This document shows, piece by piece, positions 5,755-9,389 of a DNA stretch of 9,389 nt. Source of the stretch: a bacterium (GTDB lineage: Bacteria > Auribacterota > UBA3054 > B51-G9); assembly GCA_029933535.1 (NCBI GenBank), contig JAOZNZ010000095.1, positions 1-9,389 on the forward strand, in the 5' to 3' direction. Within the stretch, counting starts at the first letter, position 1, and each line of letters starts with the position of its first letter. Made by a program: the position numbers and the translations under genes. Under the pieces are notes generated by a model. That model did no database searches, had not been told where the DNA came from, and saw only the letters and a program-made list of their open reading frames with translations.

Positions 5755-6153
5755 TTATTCGTTCTGTTCTTTGCTTAGCGTGGCGAGTATATTTCTGTCA
5801 TCAAGTGAATGCGCGCCCGGAGTAAATAAGCCAACACATGGAACTATATAAATGAAAGTTCCGACAATATCAAGAATTCCTGTTGTGTTCAAGTGAGTCC
5901 CTATTACTCTATTATATGGCTGATAACCTCTTTTATAGCATTGAATTGAAACTGATTCGTCTCTCCTGACAGAAACTTTTGCAGGAATGTTGTAAAGATC
6001 GCCGTTAACTGTTACTTGAGCACCTTCGGGATAACAAGCAATATTGATAGTTTGCTGTGATGAACGAAAAGCAGAGCATCCGCTTGTTACTATTAGAATA
6101 CTTATACAAAGAACGACACAGATTACAGATTGAAGTTTTTGATATAAATTCAT
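5755..6153 (-). CDS. Small PEGA-domain lipoprotein
   Basis: This is a minus-strand protein of 132 residues from the ATG at 6153. A basic, hydrophobic leader ends in a lipobox-like TSGC, with the lipidated residue Cys26, so it is probably a membrane-anchored lipoprotein. Residues about 34-71 form a PEGA domain (CYPEGAQVTVNGDLYNIPAKV through YKRGYQP), a small beta fold common in surface or envelope proteins. The C-terminal part has a hydrophobic stretch (IVGTFIYIVPCVGLFTPGA), which recalls small PEGA lipoproteins with a glycine-rich tail. The alternative ATG at 6159 touches the AAAGGAG ribosome-binding site (6166-6160) with no spacing. The ATG at 6153 lies 6 bases from it and is the better start. 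The gene converges on mgtE. Its function is unknown. Confidence 0.85.
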   Translation of the reverse strand: MNLYQKLQSVICVVLCISILIVTSGCSAFRSSQQTINIACYPEGAQVTVNGDLYNIPAKVSVRRDESVSIQCYKRGYQPYNRVIGTHLNTTGILDIVGTFIYIVPCVGLFTPGAHSLDDRNILATLSKEQNE

Positions 6154-6159
6154 TTTCAT

Positions 6160-6166
6160 CTCCTTT
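6160..6166 (-). promoter_or_regulatory. Shine-Dalgarno site that decides the lipoprotein start
   Basis: AAAGGAG on the minus strand is immediately followed by ATGAAAATG. Six-base spacing selects the second ATG (6153) over the first (6159). Confidence 0.75.
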
Positions 6167-6185
6167 AAAATTAGTTAATAATAAG

Positions 6186-6214
6186 ATTATAATAAAATAT
6201 AATAAAAATATCAA
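6186..6214 (-). promoter_or_regulatory. Candidate sigma70 promoter of the PEGA lipoprotein gene
   Basis: On the minus strand TTGATA (6214-6209) and a perfect TATAAT (6191-6186) are 17 bases apart. The expected transcript start near 6179 leaves a leader of about 25 bases containing AAAGGAG. The surrounding DNA is very AT-rich, which raises the chance of a random match. Confidence 0.5.
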
Positions 6215-6240
6215 ATACTACACCATTCAAAAAAAACCTA

Positions 6241-6269
6241 TTGACTAAAAAAATCCGTTTTAGTACAAT
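6241..6269 (+). promoter_or_regulatory. Candidate sigma70 promoter of pckG
   Basis: TTGACT (6241-6246) and TACAAT (6264-6269) match the -35 and -10 consensus at five of six bases each with an optimal 17-base spacer. The expected transcript start near 6276 gives a leader of about 50 bases ending in GGAG. The two divergent promoters (this one and 6186-6214) share a space of under 30 bases between their -35 boxes. Confidence 0.6.
6244..6264. promoter_or_regulatory. Perfect inverted repeat inside the pckG promoter spacer (candidate operator)
   Basis: ACTAAAA (6244-6250) and TTTTAGT (6258-6264) are perfect reverse complements around a 7-base centre (AAATCCG). The repeat overlaps the end of the -35 box and the first base of the -10 box. 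A dimeric repressor bound here would block RNA polymerase. No specific regulator family is recognised. Confidence 0.45.
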
Positions 6270-6315
6270 ATTATTTGTATTACTATATATTTTTATAAAC
6301 AATAATAAAAAAAAT

Positions 6316-6319
6316 GGAG
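6316..6319 (+). promoter_or_regulatory. Shine-Dalgarno site supporting the TTG start of pckG
   Basis: GGAG lies 7 bases before TTG at 6327. The next in-frame ATG (6348) has no Shine-Dalgarno, so the TTG is preferred. Confidence 0.6.
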
Positions 6320-6326
6320 TTGGATT

Positions 6327-8186
6327 TTGAATAATATTGAACAAAAAATGGACGAAAAAAGTTTCGCGAAGCTTAAATCTTTGAATAATGACGCTGTAAT
6401 TGATTTCGTAACAAAATATATTGAACTTTGTGACCCTGATACAGTTTACGTTTGCGATGATTCTGAAGAAGACAGAACTTATATTAAAAACCGTTCTGTT
6501 GAATTAGGTGAAGAAATTAAACTTGCTACAGAAGGCCACACAATTCATTTTGACGGCCCTAAAGATCAGGCACGCGATAAGGCAAACACAAAATATCTCG
6601 TGAGAGAAGGCGTTGATCTTGGTGAAAAATTGAATACTAAAGATTATCAGACAGGTTACGATGAAGTTCATGGATTTTTTAAAGACAGCATGAAAGGCAA
6701 ACAAATGTATGTACGCTTTTTCTGTCTCGGACCGATAAAATCTGATTTTTCTCTCTCGTGTATGCAGATTACTGATTCGGCTTATGTTGCACATAGTGAA
6801 GATTTACTATACAGAAGCGGATATGAACAGTTCAAATCTATTGGGAATACCAAAGATTTCTTTAGATTCGTTCATACAGCCGGTCAATTAGAAAATAACG
6901 TAAGTAAAAATGTTGAAAATCGAAGAGTCTTTATTGATCTAGATGATAATATTGTTTATTCTACAAATACCCAGTATGCAGGCAATACTGTCGGATTGAA
7001 AAAACTCGCGATGAGGCTTGCTATCAATAAATGCAAAGATGAAAACTGGTTGACTGAACATATGTTCGTTATGGGTGTTAACGGACCGGAAGGAAGAAAA
7101 ACTTATTTCGCAGGCGCTTTCCCAAGCGCGTGTGGTAAAACTTCTACAGCTATGCTTCCGGGAGAAACAATTATCGGTGATGATATCGCTTATATTCGCC
7201 CTCGCAATGGACAGGCCCAGGCTGTAAATGTAGAAAATGGAATTTTCGGTATTATTCGTGATGTGAATAAGGAAGACGATCCGATTATCTGGGATGTTTT
7301 AAATTCATCCGGTGAAGTTATTTTCTCTAATATCCTGAAAGATGAAAACGATAAAGTTTACTGGCTTGGCATGGGAACTGAAACTGCCGATAAAGGAATT
7401 AATTATGCCGGTGAATGGGAAAAAGGTAAAAAAGACGCGAACGGAAATGATGTTTCGCTCGCTCATAAAAATGCTCGCTATACCGTTGAACTCGATCGCC
7501 TGAACAACGCTGATGAAAATACTCAGGATCCTGAAGGCGTTTCGATCGGCGGATTCATTTATGGCGGTCGTGATTCCGATACGTCTGTCCCTGTAGCAGA
7601 ATCATTCAGCTTTGCTCACGGTGTTTTAATGTATGGTGCAACGCTTGAATCGGAAACAACAGCTGCTACTCTCGGCGCGGAAGGAGTTCGCACATTTAAT
7701 TTAATGTCGATACTTGATTTTCTGGCTTATCCTCTTAATAATTACATACAACACAATCTTGACTTTGGTGCGGGGCTGTCTAATGCGCCACGTGTTTTCG
7801 GAGTAAATTACTTTCTGAAAAGCAAAGAAGGAAAATACCTGAACGGAATGCTTGATAAGGGCGTTTGGGTAAAATGGATGGAACTCCGTGTTAATGACGA
7901 AGCGGAAGCGATAACTACTCCTGTTGGCAAGATTCCATTGTATGAAGATTTGAAAAAAATATTTAGTCAGGTCTTAGGTAAAGAATACACGGAAGACCAA
8001 TATGTTGAGCAATTTACAATCCGTGTTCCTGAACTTATTGCTAAAATTGATAGAATACGCAAAGTTTATGCAAGTGAATCCGGTGAAGCAATTAAACAAC
8101 TTTTTACCGAATTCGATGCTCAGGAAGCCCGTCTTAAAGAATTACAAAGCGAAAAAGGTGACCACATTTCTCCTTTTGATATATAA
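6327..8186 (+). CDS. pckG: Phosphoenolpyruvate carboxykinase, GTP-type fold (divergent clade)
   Basis: The 619-residue length is normal for GTP-type PEPCK, the cytoplasmic enzyme interconverting oxaloacetate + GTP and PEP + CO2 + GDP (gluconeogenesis, or anaplerosis in reverse). Active-site parts seen are substrate Arg83 (QARDKANT), the AFPSACGKT P-loop with hyper-reactive Cys269 and Lys271, metal ligands Lys226, His245 and Asp286 (GDDIAYI), and the omega-lid ESETTAATLGAEG (near 441-455). Departures from the usual family are YAGN at 217-220 where YGGN is normal, and NYFLK...YLNGMLDKG where the guanine-pocket NWFRK...FLWPGFGEN is expected. Catalysis looks intact but nucleotide binding may differ. 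Translation probably begins at TTG (6327) behind GGAG; ATG at 6348 is the alternative. It has its own promoter with an operator-like repeat and a hairpin just after the stop, so it is likely monocistronic. Confidence 0.92.
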   Translation: MNNIEQKMDEKSFAKLKSLNNDAVIDFVTKYIELCDPDTVYVCDDSEEDRTYIKNRSVELGEEIKLATEGHTIHFDGPKDQARDKANTKYLVREGVDLGEKLNTKDYQTGYDEVHGFFKDSMKGKQMYVRFFCLGPIKSDFSLSCMQITDSAYVAHSEDLLYRSGYEQFKSIGNTKDFFRFVHTAGQLENNVSKNVENRRVFIDLDDNIVYSTNTQYAGNTVGLKKLAMRLAINKCKDENWLTEHMFVMGVNGPEGRKTYFAGAFPSACGKTSTAMLPGETIIGDDIAYIRPRNGQAQAVNVENGIFGIIRDVNKEDDPIIWDVLNSSGEVIFSNILKDENDKVYWLGMGTETADKGINYAGEWEKGKKDANGNDVSLAHKNARYTVELDRLNNADENTQDPEGVSIGGFIYGGRDSDTSVPVAESFSFAHGVLMYGATLESETTAATLGAEGVRTFNLMSILDFLAYPLNNYIQHNLDFGAGLSNAPRVFGVNYFLKSKEGKYLNGMLDKGVWVKWMELRVNDEAEAITTPVGKIPLYEDLKKIFSQVLGKEYTEDQYVEQFTIRVPELIAKIDRIRKVYASESGEAIKQLFTEFDAQEARLKELQSEKGDHISPFDI

Positions 8187-8192
8187 AGTAAC

Positions 8193-8236
8193 CAAAGCTC
8201 TTGACCGGCGTATGCCTGGTTCCAGCTTTGAGTTTT
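8193..8236 (+). terminator. Probable pckG terminator hairpin with a GC-rich 15-mer in its loop
   Basis: CAAAGCT (8193-8199) pairs with AGCTTTG (8224-8230) and is followed by AGTTTT, six bases after the pckG stop. The 24-base loop carries CCGGCGTATGCCTGG (8205-8219), itself a small imperfect hairpin. The T-run is short, so efficiency is uncertain. Confidence 0.5.
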
Positions 8237-8301
8237 AATGATTCAAATGCTCTGAAAGTATATTATTGTTAAACAAGTCTCTTCGCCCAGGCATACGCCG
8301 G
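8205..8301. repeat. Perfect 15-bp inverted repeat, each copy in the loop of a different hairpin
   Basis: CCGGCGTATGCCTGG (8205-8219) and CCAGGCATACGCCGG (8287-8301) are exact reverse complements 67 bases apart. Each lies within the loop of an otherwise unrelated stem (8193-8230 and 8275-8322). The core GGCGTATGCC is nearly palindromic. This looks like two copies of a mobile or dispersed mini-hairpin in opposite orientation. Confidence 0.8.
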
Positions 8302-8322
8302 GTTAAAAGGTCGAAGAGACTT
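8275..8322. terminator. Hairpin upstream of the nitrilase-family gene
   Basis: AAGTCTCTTCG (8275-8285) pairs perfectly with CGAAGAGACTT (8312-8322), an 11-bp stem with a 26-base loop holding the second copy of the 15-mer. ACTCTTTCTTTT follows, a weak pyrimidine tract. It could be a terminator or a leader structure of the gene starting at 8349, or simply a repeat. Confidence 0.4.
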
Positions 8323-8348
8323 ACTCTTTCTTTTCGAGCAGCCCTAAT

Positions 8349-9161
8349 ATGAAAATCGCCGCTGTTCAACTTTCTTCATCAGCAGACGCGGAAGAAAACC
8401 TTTCGCGTTCTGTTGGCTTTTTCGAAAAAGCTAAAAAAGAAAAAATTGAACTGCTGCTCTTCCCTGAAAATGTTCTGTATCGCGGCAGTGATGACGGATA
8501 CAAAAATCAAGCACAATATATTCCGGGGAAATTAACTCAACAACTCGGAAACTTATCGCGGGAGTTTTCCGTTTCCGCTGTATGGGGAGGTGTTGTAGAA
8601 AAAACCGGAACGGGTTTATACAATACTTCACTTTTCTTTTCTGAATCAGGCGATTTGATTGGAAAGTACAGAAAAATACACCTATTTGAACTATACGATA
8701 ACGAACAAGTCTTATTTCGTGAAAGTGATTTGTTTAATCATGGCAACGAAATAATAAACCTGCCTTATAAATCATTCAATTTCGGAATGTCAATCTGCTA
8801 TGATCTAAGATTCCCGGAACTTTATCGCTCTTTAACGGCAAACAATGCTAATGTATTATTTGTTCCATCAGATTTTACTGAGCAAACCGGAAAAGCACAT
8901 TGGCTGCCTCTATTGCGTGCACGCGCCATCGAAAATCTATCTTATGTCATCGCGGCAAATCAATGCGGATTAAATAAAAAAACCAACGCAAAAAGTTACG
9001 GTCATTCATGCATAATAAATCCGTGGGGAGAAATAATCGCATCGCTTGATGGAGAAGAAACAGGACTTTGTATCGCGGAAATTTCTCTCGATAAAATCTC
9101 GATCTCAAGGCAGCGAATCCGTTCGCTGGAACATTGCAGAATTGCAGAATTGAGGAATTGA
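8349..9161 (+). CDS. Carbon-nitrogen hydrolase (nitrilase superfamily, Nit1/Nit2-like amidase)
   Basis: This 270-residue cytoplasmic enzyme has the complete nitrilase triad: Glu40 (LLLFPEN), Lys109 (KYRKIHLF) and Cys150 (SICYDLRFPELYR). A glycine-rich CYDLRFPELYR block and the KIHLFELYDNE...RESDLF segment resemble the Nit1/Nit2 branch, whose members hydrolyse amides such as deaminated glutathione or omega-amides (metabolite repair). The exact substrate cannot be told from sequence. ATG at 8349 has no strong Shine-Dalgarno but gives a normal N-terminus (MKIAAVQL, as in the family). The 3' end is unusual: the last nine codons and the TGA lie inside an 8-nt tandem array, so the terminal residues are encoded by repeat DNA. 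No other gene is joined to it in the window. Confidence 0.92.
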   Translation: MKIAAVQLSSSADAEENLSRSVGFFEKAKKEKIELLLFPENVLYRGSDDGYKNQAQYIPGKLTQQLGNLSREFSVSAVWGGVVEKTGTGLYNTSLFFSESGDLIGKYRKIHLFELYDNEQVLFRESDLFNHGNEIINLPYKSFNFGMSICYDLRFPELYRSLTANNANVLFVPSDFTEQTGKAHWLPLLRARAIENLSYVIAANQCGLNKKTNAKSYGHSCIINPWGEIIASLDGEETGLCIAEISLDKISISRQRIRSLEHCRIAELRN

Positions 9162-9204
9162 GGAATTGAGGAATTGATGGAATGGTGGAATGGTGGAGTA
9201 ATGG
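9133..9204. repeat. 8-nt-period tandem array overlapping the end of the nitrilase-family gene
   Basis: Nine units in exact 8-base register: ATTGCAGA twice, ATTGAGGA three times, ATTGATGG, AATGGTGG twice, AGTAATGG. The first 29 bases are the end of the coding sequence, and the stop TGA (9159-9161) spans bases 3-5 of the fourth unit. Identical units sit side by side, as expected from slippage or unequal exchange. Confidence 0.85.
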
Positions 9205-9209
9205 ATTAC

Positions 9210-9248
9210 CACCCCGCCCTTCGGGCACCCCTCCTCAACAAGGAGGGG
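9210..9248. terminator. GC-rich double hairpin after the nitrilase-family gene (terminator-like)
   Basis: GCCC (9216-9219) pairs with GGGC (9223-9226), followed by a perfect 8-bp stem CCCCTCCT (9228-9235) / AGGAGGGG (9241-9248) with a CAACA loop, then AGTTTAAT. It could end the upstream transcript about 55 bases after the stop. From memory, similar CACCCCGCC...CCCCTCC words are common dispersed intergenic repeats, so terminator function is uncertain. Confidence 0.45.
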
Positions 9249-9282
9249 AGTTTAATGGAATGTCGAAGAGCAACCGAGGGGC

Positions 9283-9389
9283 GTTAATAGTTAATTGTTA
9301 AAAGTTAAAAGTTGAACACTGAACACTGAACACCGAATACCGAATACCGAATACCGAACACCGAACACCGAACACCGAACACCGAACAC
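9283..9389. repeat. 7-nt-period tandem array reaching the right edge
   Basis: The period of 7 is continuous over 107 bases. It starts GTTAATA, GTTAATT, GTTAAAA, GTTAAAA, GTT, then from 9314 GAACACT twice, GAACACC, GAATACC three times, GAACACC four times and a cut GAACAC. Variants are grouped in runs, and the array probably continues beyond the window. The first units are reverse-complement relatives of those at 1145-1186. Confidence 0.9.

Noticed and set aside
6159..6159. Upstream ATG as the lipoprotein start
   Set aside because: It would touch the AAAGGAG site with zero spacing, whereas the ATG at 6153 has six-base spacing.
6057..6248. Plus-strand 63-codon frame antisense to the lipoprotein start
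   Set aside because: It overlaps the signal peptide, ribosome-binding site and promoter of the minus-strand lipoprotein gene, and its composition follows the AT-rich promoter DNA.
8187..8348. Riboswitch or small RNA between pckG and the nitrilase gene
   Set aside because: The two hairpins carry the same inverted 15-mer in their loops and no known aptamer pattern, so a repeat or terminator explanation is simpler, though regulatory pairing is listed as a possibility.
8947..9228. Minus-strand 93-codon frame across the end of the nitrilase gene
   Set aside because: The N-terminal third is translated tandem repeat and the rest is antisense to the conserved enzyme.
9283..9389. CRISPR array
   Set aside because: The units are 7 bases in direct tandem with no spacers, and no cas gene is nearby.

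Overview
This window comes from a low-GC, Gram-negative-type bacterial chromosome. The signs are AT-rich genes, a lipobox signal peptide, and intergenic spaces packed with short repeats. The lineage cannot be fixed from the sequence. YbeY has a Leu for the usual Arg before its TDV motif and an Asp as third metal ligand, which from memory resembles Bacteroidota-type YbeY. The intergenic repeat style recalls environmental genomes of the FCB and PVC groups. Both points are weak inference.

Layout. Positions 1-551 (minus) hold the N-terminal 183 residues of a sulfatase-family protein that continues off the left edge. It lacks the expected formylglycine Cys/Ser and one metal-binding Asp. Positions 552-1190 have no gene and are filled with degenerate dispersed and tandem repeats. 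A plus-strand run follows: a divergent PlsY-type acyltransferase (1191-1811) and the YbeY endoribonuclease (1821-2270). A 195-base repeat-filled gap separates these from a tight block of a CorC/CNNM-type DUF21-CBS protein (2466-3749), a DUF502 membrane protein (3750-4430) and the MgtE Mg2+ channel (4411-5751). A small PEGA-domain lipoprotein (5755-6153, minus) converges on mgtE. Its promoter region is shared, divergently, with pckG, a 619-residue GTP-type PEP carboxykinase (6327-8186). After a terminator zone carrying inverted copies of one GC-rich 15-mer comes a nitrilase-superfamily amidohydrolase (8349-9161). The right edge (9133-9389) is again tandem repeats.

How the genes fit together. 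The corC-like, DUF502 and mgtE genes abut or overlap and are probably co-transcribed. With a channel for Mg2+ entry and a protein of the Mg2+ efflux/tolerance family in one unit, DUF502 becomes a candidate partner in divalent-cation handling. PlsY, YbeY and PEPCK are core functions: phospholipid synthesis, rRNA maturation and gluconeogenesis or anaplerosis.

No clearly new defence system or mobile element is visible. The most unusual material is (1) a recurring intergenic module in which an 8-nt-period array is followed by a GC-rich mini-hairpin and then a 7-nt-period array, seen twice, with arrays running up to start codons and into one stop codon; (2) several core enzymes with altered signature motifs (sulfatase, PlsY, DUF21, PEPCK); and (3) a perfect 7-7-7 inverted repeat filling the spacer of the pckG promoter.
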